Below, piece after piece: positions 1 to 6,459 of a DNA stretch of 64,000 bases. The stretch is from Microbacterium hibisci (GTDB lineage: Bacteria; Actinomycetota; Actinomycetes; Actinomycetales; Microbacteriaceae). The notes below the pieces were generated by a model that worked only from the letters and a program-made list of their open reading frames with translations, was not told the DNA's origin and searched no databases. The translations under genes and the position numbers were made by a program. Position 1 is the stretch's first letter. The number at the start of each line of letters is the position of its first letter. Location: assembly GCF_015278255.1 (NCBI RefSeq), contig NZ_JADIJC010000002.1, positions 147,601 through 211,600 on the forward strand, written 5' to 3'.

Positions 1-690
1 GCCGTATCCGTTGGCCACGACCAGCAGAGGACTCCCGCCCTTGCCGTAGGACGGAGGCAGGTACTCGTAGTAGCCCATGCCGGCGGCGGTCGTCCCGAGG
101 GGCCGAGGCGTGTGGCGGTCGGCCGAATCGCTTCCGACGATCGGCGCGACGAGCTTGCACAGGTCGGTGTCGAAGCCCGCGTGCGGCCCGCTCACGCTTG
201 CCCCGAGGAACTCGAAGAAGCCGGATTCCGGGTCTGTCCGGAAGCTGAGGCGGAGGTTCCCGCGATCCCGAACGAGCACCTCACCGTCGACGGAGATCAC
301 GAACGGCTGACCGGATTGCTGCACCGTCACCTCGTAGAGCGTCCCGCCGAGCGGTGTCGCGCTCATGTCCTTCGCGAGGAACCGGCCCGAGAGCGTGAAC
401 TGCTCCTCATCGGAGTTGGTCCAGGTTTCGGAGAAGTCGACGTTCTGCTGAGCAAGGATCGGCCCTCCACGCGGATTCGGGCGTGTGAGGAATCGGCTCG
501 TCACCTCACCCTCGATCTGCAGTGGATACCCGCAGTCCCACGATTCGAACGCATACTGCTCGGTCGTGGTCTCGGGAGGCCCAGCCGCGGTGGATGAGCA
601 GGACGCGCCAGCCATGGCCAGCACGGCGATCCCGGAACCGACGAGGAGAGTTCGGAATCGCAGGTTGTTCGACCGGGATGACGTGCGCAT
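1..690 (-). CDS. Secreted lipoprotein with C-terminal esterase-like domain (partial, 3' end outside window)
   Basis: The frame is open from an ATG at 690 to the window edge (230 codons visible) with no stop, so the C-terminus is missing. Residues 1-32 form a lipoprotein signal: basic start MRTSSRSNNLRFR, hydrophobic core, lipobox AMAGASC with the lipidated Cys near residue 31. About 170 residues without a recognised domain follow. The last visible residues (YYEYLPPSYGKGGSPLLVV then ANGYG) match the opening strand and oxyanion region of secreted alpha/beta-hydrolase esterases, where an HG-G motif is normal; here it reads NG-G. A GAAGG ribosome site lies about 10 nt upstream of the ATG. The hydrolase assignment rests on this short stretch. 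The catalytic Ser, Asp and His would lie outside the window. Confidence 0.7.
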   Translation of the reverse strand, partial: MRTSSRSNNLRFRTLLVGSGIAVLAMAGASCSSTAAGPPETTTEQYAFESWDCGYPLQIEGEVTSRFLTRPNPRGGPILAQQNVDFSETWTNSDEEQFTLSGRFLAKDMSATPLGGTLYEVTVQQSGQPFVISVDGEVLVRDRGNLRLSFRTDPESGFFEFLGASVSGPHAGFDTDLCKLVAPIVGSDSADRHTPRPLGTTAAGMGYYEYLPPSYGKGGSPLLVVANGYG

Positions 691-894
691 GATGCATGCA
701 CCACCTTCGTTGGACCGTAGATTCGGTCGGCGGAAACGGAGGCGGGTGGAGCATGCTCGGCCTGCGCCGAGTCGGGGCCAGCGCGCGGGCTACGCTGCCC
801 GCATGAGTTGTCCTCGGCTGCTTCACTCCCCCCAGAGCAACCGTCGCGGGCTCAGTGTGCACCCACCGCCTGCGCCCGTCAAGAGCGTCAGGCG

Positions 895-960
895 CGGGCG
901 GGCGTGAGCCGCGCGCAGACACCGGGAACTTCGCTTCAGGGAGGAGCCCGCGCCCGCCCG
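895..960. terminator. GC-rich inverted repeat, possible terminator in the 691-989 intergenic gap
   Basis: CGGGCGGGCG at 895-904 pairs with CGCCCGCCCG at 951-960 across a 46-nt loop. It sits just past the end of the minus-strand hydrolase/monooxygenase pair and before the lipoprotein gene. There is no T-run, so a termination role is only plausible. The rest of the gap has a 34-codon plus-strand frame starting at 804 behind a TACGCT box, but nothing recognisable. Confidence 0.25.
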
Positions 961-989
961 TCCAAAGACAGGATCCAGAGATGTCGGGG

Positions 990-1292
990 TCAGTCGCGGA
1001 GCGGAGAGCCAGCTACCTCGAACTGGAACCCACCGAAAACGCCGGAAAGCAGAGGGCGTGCCTCTGCGATGGACGCGAGCACTTCCGGCAGCGCGAGCGA
1101 CGCGTGGTGCGCAGCAGCGTCCTGCCAGAGTTCGATGACGAACACGGTGTCGGGCTCGGCCTCGTTCGTGCCCACCTCGTACGCGATGCAGCCCATTTCG
1201 GACAGAACGCGGCTCCTTCGTGTCAGGTGAGCAACGAGTTCGTCGCGCTTACCAGGGAGCGTGCCAAGTGTGCCAGCATTCGCAAAGACCAT
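990..1292 (-). CDS. Antibiotic biosynthesis monooxygenase (ABM) domain protein
   Basis: A 100-residue protein of ABM-fold size, starting MVFANAG and running through one ferredoxin-like unit. Visible hallmarks are the PGKRDELVAHL helix after strand 1, CIAYEV, and the VFVIELWQDAAAHHASL stretch typical of the ABM/YgiN family, in which a small dimer acts on quinones or polyketides or simply binds small molecules. The gene lies 38 bp downstream of an alpha/beta hydrolase on the same strand and is probably co-transcribed with it. The start is uncertain. An AGGGGG ribosome-like site sits 5 nt before an in-frame CTG four codons upstream, which would restore a complete first strand (LYVRG); ATG 1292 is the conventional choice. 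Confidence 0.8.
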   Translation of the reverse strand: MVFANAGTLGTLPGKRDELVAHLTRRSRVLSEMGCIAYEVGTNEAEPDTVFVIELWQDAAAHHASLALPEVLASIAEARPLLSGVFGGFQFEVAGSPLRD

Positions 1293-1330
1293 GCCACGAA
1301 CGTACAGACGACCCCCTACAAGCCACCGGC

Positions 1331-2116
1331 TTACGGGCGCGTACTGCCACCCAGGATCGCCAGCACCCGCGATCGCAGTGCATCGGGTTCGACGCCGTGC
1401 CAGCCGCCGGGTTCGCTCCAGCTCGGCGCTCCCAGGCGCTCGGCGAGGCGGGCGCTCATGCCGGTGATCTCGTCGGGTGAACCGTCGCTCACGATGAGGT
1501 GGACTGGCGCGCGCACTTGGCTGATCATCGTGTCGTCCACGACGGCGACGTCGATCTCGGTCGGCAAGGTTGCGGCGCCTCGGACCACCGCGGGCCAGGA
1601 TTCGGACGTGACGATCTGCTGGACGATGTCGTCTGGGACACCGGTGGCTTCGTAGAACATCCGCACAGCTGACTCGTCGTCGCCTGCATCGATCGCCGCG
1701 GTGAGACGTTCGCGCAACCCGGTGTCGTCCCGGGTTTCGTCCGTGGCCGGCTCGAGCAGGATGAGAGTCGAGTGCTGCAGCCGAGGTGCCGCGCGTAGCG
1801 CCACCGCTGCCCCCGACGAGAACCCGACCACCGCCGCGGCGCAGCCGACGTGATCGATGACGGCGGCGAGATCGCCGACTTCGTGATCGACCGACGACGC
1901 ACCAGGAGCGTTCCGGCCGCGCCCGCGCCGGTCGTAGGTGACGACCTCGAAGTCGCGCGTGAGTACATCGATGGCCCCCTGCAGCGGCCTCATCGCGCTC
2001 GAACCCAGTGCGGGGTCGACCCACACCAGCCGCGGTCCGGTGCCGGCCTTCGCGACGTGCACGCGGTAGCCGTCGACATCGACGCTAGCCTCGATCCACG
2101 CTACTTCTGTACTCAT
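1331..2116 (-). CDS. Alpha/beta hydrolase
   Basis: A 261-residue single-domain alpha/beta hydrolase. The nucleophile elbow GFSSG near residue 100 supplies the Ser. The oxyanion region WVDPALGSS and the strand VVTYDRRGRGRN are as in the family, and the C-terminal GGWHG supplies the candidate catalytic His. The second nucleophile-elbow Gly lies at the usual position. There is no signal peptide, so it is cytoplasmic. The start codon lies inside a perfect palindrome shared with the divergent TetR gene, so it is probably under that regulator. The substrate is unknown. Pairing with an ABM monooxygenase suggests detoxification or catabolism of an aromatic or quinone-like compound. Confidence 0.85.
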   Translation of the reverse strand: MSTEVAWIEASVDVDGYRVHVAKAGTGPRLVWVDPALGSSAMRPLQGAIDVLTRDFEVVTYDRRGRGRNAPGASSVDHEVGDLAAVIDHVGCAAAVVGFSSGAAVALRAAPRLQHSTLILLEPATDETRDDTGLRERLTAAIDAGDDESAVRMFYEATGVPDDIVQQIVTSESWPAVVRGAATLPTEIDVAVVDDTMISQVRAPVHLIVSDGSPDEITGMSARLAERLGAPSWSEPGGWHGVEPDALRSRVLAILGGSTRP

Positions 2117-2132
2117 GAGTACATGTGTACTC
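2109..2132. promoter_or_regulatory. Overlapping palindromic operator at the hydrolase/TetR divergent starts
   Basis: GTACTCATGAGTAC (2109-2122) is a perfect 14-bp palindrome. It is followed by a third half-site GTACTC at 2127-2132. The hydrolase start codon (minus strand, 2114-2116) is in the centre and the TetR start (2123 or 2141) is beside it. This is a likely TetR-family autoregulatory operator. Confidence 0.65.
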
Positions 2133-2140
2133 TCGAGTTC

Positions 2141-2809
2141 ATGTTCACCGCAACCCTCTCCGTCTCAGACCGAAAACGGCAGGCGATCCTCGAGTGCGCC
2201 ACGCAGAGCTTCCTCCGCGTCGGATTCACCGGCACGAGCCTGGACGACGTTGCGACGGCGGCGAACGTATCGAAAGTGACGATCTACCGTCACTTCTCCT
2301 CGAAGGAGAGCCTCTTCCGCGCTGTCATCGAGCGGGTGATCGCGCAACGCACGGAAGGCGGTCCGCCCCTCGACTCGGACGTCGGGGCGGCGAAGCTGCG
2401 CGCCGCAATGATTGCGTCGGCGACTGATCTCGTCGAGACGGTCCGCGACCCGGTCGTCATAGGGCTGCGCCGTGTGCTGATCGCCGAGCAGCCGAGGCAT
2501 CCGTCGCTCGCCGCCGCGTGGCGTTCCGCGGCAGTGGTCGCGTCGATCGAGGAGTTGGCGGTCTATTTCGGCGCCTTGCAGGAGCGCGGGCTGCTGCGGC
2601 GATTCGAGACGACCGCAGTCGCCCGACAGTTCCTGTGGATGCTCGTCGGCGACGCGCTCGATGCCAGCCTGTTCGATCCTGCGTCACCTGCTCCGCCGGC
2701 GCACGAGTCGGCAGAGATCGCCGTGGACACCCTGCTCGCCGCCTTCGGCCGAGCACCAGCGGGAAGGGCGGGAGCAAGCCCAGCCGCGGCACCGCGAGCG
2801 AGACGATGA
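2141..2809 (+). CDS. TetR/AcrR family transcriptional regulator
   Basis: A 222-residue TetR regulator. The N-terminal helix-turn-helix is clear (ILECATQSFLRVGFTG, then TSLDDVATAANVSKVTIYRHF, about residues 12-55), followed by an all-helical ligand domain with the RVLIAEQPRHPSL stretch common in AefR/AcrR-like members. It is divergent from the alpha/beta hydrolase, with overlapping control at 2109-2132. An in-frame ATG at 2123 would add MCTLEF; ATG 2141 gives the usual short TetR N-terminus. Neither has a strong ribosome site. It most likely represses the hydrolase/monooxygenase pair and itself, with the unknown substrate as inducer. Confidence 0.88.
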   Translation: MFTATLSVSDRKRQAILECATQSFLRVGFTGTSLDDVATAANVSKVTIYRHFSSKESLFRAVIERVIAQRTEGGPPLDSDVGAAKLRAAMIASATDLVETVRDPVVIGLRRVLIAEQPRHPSLAAAWRSAAVVASIEELAVYFGALQERGLLRRFETTAVARQFLWMLVGDALDASLFDPASPAPPAHESAEIAVDTLLAAFGRAPAGRAGASPAAAPRARR

Positions 2810-3064
2810 GAGCGACCACACGCATCGCGAGGTGACGAGTCGTCGGCCAGGTCGTTCCGGAGCTGTCCAGGCTCGGACCGGTAGGTCTCCGGCTCGACGC
2901 GATCCAGAAGATCCTCTGCATCGGCACGCTGCCAGCACCGAGCCCGATGCTTCTGGTCATCCGCCTTCACGCGGTCACGCACCCGGGGGTTTGCAGCGCC
3001 TGCGCGCAGAGTGGCGCGCTCGAAGACCGGCGCGGCGGCGCGTCGGAGCCGGTCCGGATCCTTC

Positions 3065-3070
3065 TAGGCT
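3065..3070 (+). promoter_or_regulatory. -10 box (TAGGCT), leaderless architecture
   Basis: TAGGCT lies six nucleotides before ATG 3077, so transcription would begin at or next to the start codon. No ribosome site is present. Confidence 0.45.
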
Positions 3071-3076
3071 TCCGTC

Positions 3077-3688
3077 ATGTCGTCGGATGTCCAGGCTGCG
3101 TACTCGAATCGGGCGGCGGAGTATGTGCAAGCGCTGGGCTCGACGGCGTCTGCCCACCCTTCCGACGTGCAGCTCATCACGTCGTGGGCGGCTCATGTCG
3201 GCGGCCCCATCGTGGACGCGGGGTGCGGGCCGGGGCACTGGTCCGCCTGCCTCACCGAAGAGGGCCACCGCGTCCGCGGTATCGACCAGGTGCCTGAGTT
3301 CATCGACCACGCTCGCGGCGCCTACCCCGGAGTGCCCTTCGACCTCGGCAACATCGACCGACTGCCGTTCGAGAACGGCAGCGTGGGCGGAATCCTGGCT
3401 TGGTACTCACTCATCCATCACGAGCCGAGCACGATCCGCGCCACGCTGGAGGAGTTCGCTCGAGTCGTTCAGCCCGGCGGCTCGCTGTTGGTGGGCTTCT
3501 TCATCGGACCCGTGGTGGAGCCGTTCGATCACAAGGTCGTCGCCGCCTACCGTTGGCCGCCCGAAGCGTTGGCGAACGAATTGGACATCGCAGGGTTCGA
3601 CGTCGTCGAGACCCACACCAGAACGGGACGCGAGCCAAAGCCCCGACCCCACGGAGCGATCCTCGCCAGGCGCGCTCCAGCCGAGTGA
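3077..3688 (+). CDS. Class I SAM-dependent methyltransferase
   Basis: A 203-residue methyltransferase with motif I VDAGCGPGHW (about residues 46-55), an acidic post-I residue in GIDQVPEF, motif II region LPFENGSVGGILAWYSLIH, and motif III VVQPGGSLLVGFF. This is the Methyltransf_11/UbiE-like core without extra domains, so the substrate cannot be named. It has its own leaderless -10 box and is followed on the same strand by a phosphatase fragment. It is not part of an evident operon. Confidence 0.88.
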   Translation: MSSDVQAAYSNRAAEYVQALGSTASAHPSDVQLITSWAAHVGGPIVDAGCGPGHWSACLTEEGHRVRGIDQVPEFIDHARGAYPGVPFDLGNIDRLPFENGSVGGILAWYSLIHHEPSTIRATLEEFARVVQPGGSLLVGFFIGPVVEPFDHKVVAAYRWPPEALANELDIAGFDVVETHTRTGREPKPRPHGAILARRAPAE

Positions 3689-3752
3689 GGCGCGAGCTCG
3701 ACCGCTTGGTCGGGGAGCGGCCGGCCCGCAGCGCGACCCGGTTTCGCGCTCC

Positions 3753-3914
3753 GTGATCCGAGTGCCCGATGTGAGCGGACTGGCGAACGCCAGGGACCTG
3801 GGCGGCCTCCACCGCGAGGACGGCTCCATCACCCCGCACGGCGTCTTCGTTCGCACGGAATCGCTTGACCTCGTCGACGAAGATGGCTGGGACACACTGC
3901 GCCCGTCGCGATAG
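3753..3914 (+). pseudogene. Truncated tyrosine-phosphatase-like gene remnant
   Basis: Starting at GTG 3753, 53 codons read VIRVPDVSGLANARDLGGLH, then TPHGVFVRTESLDLVDEDGW, before a TAG. This is the N-terminal segment of the Y_phosphatase3 family (ANxRDLGG...G.V..G.l.RS..L), where a full protein is about 250 residues. The cysteine loop (HCxxGKDRTG) is absent because the frame stops after the first 50 residues and no continuation is visible before the convergent gene at 3970. This is a decayed 5' fragment, probably left by a deletion. Confidence 0.65.
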
Positions 3915-3969
3915 AAGACCGGCGACCGGGCCGCTGCCCTCACATCAGGCGATCCGACCGGCGGTGCAA

Positions 3970-4431
3970 TCACGGCTCGAGATACGCCGCGAGGTTGGAC
4001 AGGGATGATGTCAGTCCCTCGGCATGGTCTCGGGCTCGAACACCGTCCGGCACGTCTCGCGCCTCGAACTCGACCATCGTCCCTTCGTCCACGCTTCGCA
4101 GGCTCCACTGCATCCGCATCGTCCCCTGGAAAGCAGGATCATCCGAGTCGAAGGTGACCTGTTGCAGAACAGCCTCGTTGTGAACGATCCGTGTGATCAT
4201 CACCTCGGACACGTCGGAGTCGGCCGACGTCTTACCGGGTGACGTCGACGCGTCGTCATAGGTGAGCACGAAGCGGTACGAGCCCCCTTCGCGCATGTCG
4301 AACCGCTCGAACCTGCCGCGCATCCCCTTCGGCGGGAGCCAGTCGGCGAGTGCGACGGGATCGGTGAGCGCGGCGAACACGCGCTGCCGGTCGACGTGGA
4401 TGAGGAGAGACGCGCGGTCCGTTCGACCCAT
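3970..4431 (-). CDS. SRPBCC / AHSA1-type protein
   Basis: A 153-residue START-like (Bet v1) protein of the AHSA1 group. The first strand and helix (HVDRQRVFAALTDPVALADWLPP), the glycine-rich MREGGSYRFVL strand, and the terminal amphipathic helix (AEGLTSSLSNLAAYLEP) are all present. These proteins bind hydrophobic ligands or act as stress-response partners; the true function is unknown. The start at ATG 4431 is set by a TACCAT box six nucleotides upstream. It is divergent from the glycolipid-binding-domain gene at 4514, with only about 80 bp between starts. Confidence 0.82.
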   Translation of the reverse strand: MGRTDRASLLIHVDRQRVFAALTDPVALADWLPPKGMRGRFERFDMREGGSYRFVLTYDDASTSPGKTSADSDVSEVMITRIVHNEAVLQQVTFDSDDPAFQGTMRMQWSLRSVDEGTMVEFEARDVPDGVRARDHAEGLTSSLSNLAAYLEP

Positions 4432-4437
4432 GGACCG

Positions 4438-4443
4438 ATGGTA
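4438..4443 (-). promoter_or_regulatory. -10 box (TACCAT) of the SRPBCC gene
   Basis: On the minus strand TACCAT precedes ATG 4431 by six nucleotides, another leaderless arrangement. Confidence 0.4.
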
Positions 4444-4500
4444 ATCACGCCTGTCGGCTGTCGAACAGTGCACGCCGTCCCTCTCAGTCGCTTGCGCGCG

Positions 4501-4506
4501 TACCAT
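4501..4506 (+). promoter_or_regulatory. -10 box (TACCAT) of the glycolipid-binding-domain gene
   Basis: TACCAT is seven nucleotides upstream of ATG 4514. No Shine-Dalgarno sequence is visible. It matches the box of the divergent gene exactly. Confidence 0.4.
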
Positions 4507-4513
4507 CGCGCTC

Positions 4514-5164
4514 ATGATGAGCGGCGGTCCGATCTCGATCACGACGCTGATGTGGCGACGACTTGACGTGCCGGGCACCGAGATCGCATTCGTCACGGAG
4601 CAGACGGGCCGGCTCGCCGTACGCGGGTCGCAGCACGCGTTGGATCCCGTCCCCTACTCGCTGACCTATCAGCTCCACGTGGGCGCGGAGCGCACCGCTC
4701 TGGCAGCACACGCCGAGGGCGCAGACTGGTCGCGGCGCCTCGAGCTCGCCCGCGTCGCAGAACGCTGGCACGTGACCACTGAGTCGCATGGCGCATCAGA
4801 CCTCGCCGCGTTCGACGGAGAACAACTTCGGCCACCGGCGCCGCCTGGCATCGCGGACCCTGATCAGCTGCGTGACGCCCTGGATGTGGACCTCGGTGGA
4901 TCGCCGATGACCAACTCCCTGCCCCTGCGCCGACTTCAGATGCTCCACCGCGAGCCCGGATGGTCGACCCGGATCCTCACCGCGTGGGTCCTGCCGCCGA
5001 CACTGGAGGTCGTGCCGTCGGTGCAGTCTTACGCTGTCGAGGGCAGTCGCCTGATCCGGTACGGCGACGCCTCGTCGTCGCTGCTCGTTGAGTACGCCTC
5101 CGACGGGTGGGTGGCGCACTACCAAGGCGTCGCCGAGCGCGTCACCGCCCTTCCGAGGACCTGA
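4514..5164 (+). CDS. Putative glycolipid-binding domain protein (PF06475 type)
   Basis: A 216-residue protein made wholly of the putative glycolipid-binding (former DUF1089) fold. Visible family marks are HALDPVPYSLTYQL in the first third, GADWSRRLEL, the central LRDALDVDLGGSPMTNSLPLRRL, and the C-terminal VVPSVQSYAVEG plus WVAHYQG. It has no signal peptide or membrane segment. The molecular role of the family is poorly known; a lipid or glycolipid ligand is assumed from structure only. ATG 4514 and 4517 are adjacent; the first is taken because the -10 box spacing fits. Confidence 0.8.
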   Translation: MMSGGPISITTLMWRRLDVPGTEIAFVTEQTGRLAVRGSQHALDPVPYSLTYQLHVGAERTALAAHAEGADWSRRLELARVAERWHVTTESHGASDLAAFDGEQLRPPAPPGIADPDQLRDALDVDLGGSPMTNSLPLRRLQMLHREPGWSTRILTAWVLPPTLEVVPSVQSYAVEGSRLIRYGDASSSLLVEYASDGWVAHYQGVAERVTALPRT

Positions 5165-5330
5165 TCCCGGCGCCGGCGGATGCCTCTCGCCGCGCGCGTG
5201 CGGAATTGCCGCCTCGTTCTCGCGGTCGACCATGCCGGAACTTCGCCCTCTTCGCAGCATCCCCCGAGGAGTGGACGGGAGGGAATTCGAAATCAAGCTG
5301 TGGACAAGGGAACGAGTCGGATCGCGGTGT

Positions 5331-6302
5331 TCAGGGGCGGGGACCGCGGCCACCGTCAGCGCCGGGCGGCTGGGAGAGAGTCGCATCCGTGGTGGTGTCG
5401 ACGCCGATGGCGAGCGATCCGGAATATCCGGATGCCGCGGTGCCGGTGAACGTGCCCAGCTGCAGGTCGTGGCCGTCGCCGAAGACGTTGTCGTTCCCGA
5501 TGCCGCCGATTCGCGCGAGGTTGCCGGCCGAGCCGGGATAGGTATCGAGCGCGTAGACCGCATCGAGCATGTCCTGCGGGAAGGCGAGCTGCGAGATCGC
5601 GATGGCGTTGGCGCCGGTGGTCGCCGCGGCCGCGTTCTCGTAGATCTCGAAGTGGATGTGCGTCCAGCGTCCGGAATAGCAGCCGGGCACGATGGTCCGG
5701 AACGCGACCTGCCCGTTCGCGTCGGCGATCTGGACTCCGCGGAGGTATGTCTCGTCCTCGACGCCTTCGGAGTACATCGAGTAGCGGCCGTCGGCGTCGC
5801 ACTGCCAGGCGTAGACGGCTACGCCCTCGAACGGCGCATCGCCGTTGGCCATGTCGGCCACGCTGAAGGTGAGCGACAGCGGGACTCCCTCCACGGTGGT
5901 TCCCCCGTCGAGGCTCGACGTGATGTCGCTGCGGACGATCCCTGACTCTTCGAGGATGTTGACGCCGTTCGTGCCGTCGGCCGGGTAGGGGCCGCTCGTC
6001 TCGTCGGGGATCTCGCCGGCGGCTCCCGTGGTCGCGTCCGTCGTGGACGACTCGCCTGGCGCCGGGGTCGACGATGATGCGCCGGTCGAGGACGAGCCGG
6101 TCGTCGCCGCAGCAGAGCATGCCGCCAACGCGACCGTCCCGACGCCGATGCCGACGAGACTGAGGACCGCGCGTCGGCTCACCAGTGTGCGGAGGTCGAA
6201 GCCGACGCCCTGGTCGACGATCTCGTCGTCGGGTCGAGCGAGCAGTCGGCCCTCGAAGGCGGGGCCATCCGGAGTCGCGTCGGGCTCGGGGATGCGGGCC
6301 AT
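5331..6302 (-). CDS. Exported intradiol ring-cleavage dioxygenase-like lipoprotein
   Basis: A 323-residue protein of the protocatechuate/catechol intradiol dioxygenase family. A cytoplasmic leader of about 40 residues precedes a Tat-like motif SRRAVLSLVGIG and a lipobox ALAAC, so it should be exported and lipid-anchored. A Ser/Thr/Gly linker follows. In the catalytic domain the Fe(III) ligands are visible: Tyr in ETSGPYP, Tyr in DADGRYSMYSEG, and two His in GRWTHIHFEIYE. Exported intradiol enzymes are known in actinomycetes and probably act on lignin-derived or plant catechols outside the cell. The ribosome site AAAGGAGG is unusually strong. It stands alone, divergent from the helicase gene. 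Confidence 0.88.
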   Translation of the reverse strand: MARIPEPDATPDGPAFEGRLLARPDDEIVDQGVGFDLRTLVSRRAVLSLVGIGVGTVALAACSAAATTGSSSTGASSSTPAPGESSTTDATTGAAGEIPDETSGPYPADGTNGVNILEESGIVRSDITSSLDGGTTVEGVPLSLTFSVADMANGDAPFEGVAVYAWQCDADGRYSMYSEGVEDETYLRGVQIADANGQVAFRTIVPGCYSGRWTHIHFEIYENAAAATTGANAIAISQLAFPQDMLDAVYALDTYPGSAGNLARIGGIGNDNVFGDGHDLQLGTFTGTAASGYSGSLAIGVDTTTDATLSQPPGADGGRGPRP

Positions 6303-6459
6303 GTCGGCCTCCTTTCGGCTGTCCGCCTCTGGCGGATGACGCCAGCATGCACGCCGAATCTTGCCGAGGCCGGTGGCTTCTCTATGCCTCTGCTATGCCC
6401 GCTTCAGCCGGCATGCACGGACCCGTGTCGGCATCTCGCACGCCCACTGTGATGGCGGA

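Noticed and set aside
2815..2982. Protein-like minus-strand stretch (ADDQKHRARCWQRADAEDLL) in the gap after the TetR gene, perhaps the start of a DUF2695-like protein
   Set aside because: The frame then runs into antisense of the TetR gene without the conserved CDHT core, so at most it is a tiny remnant and I cannot support a gene.
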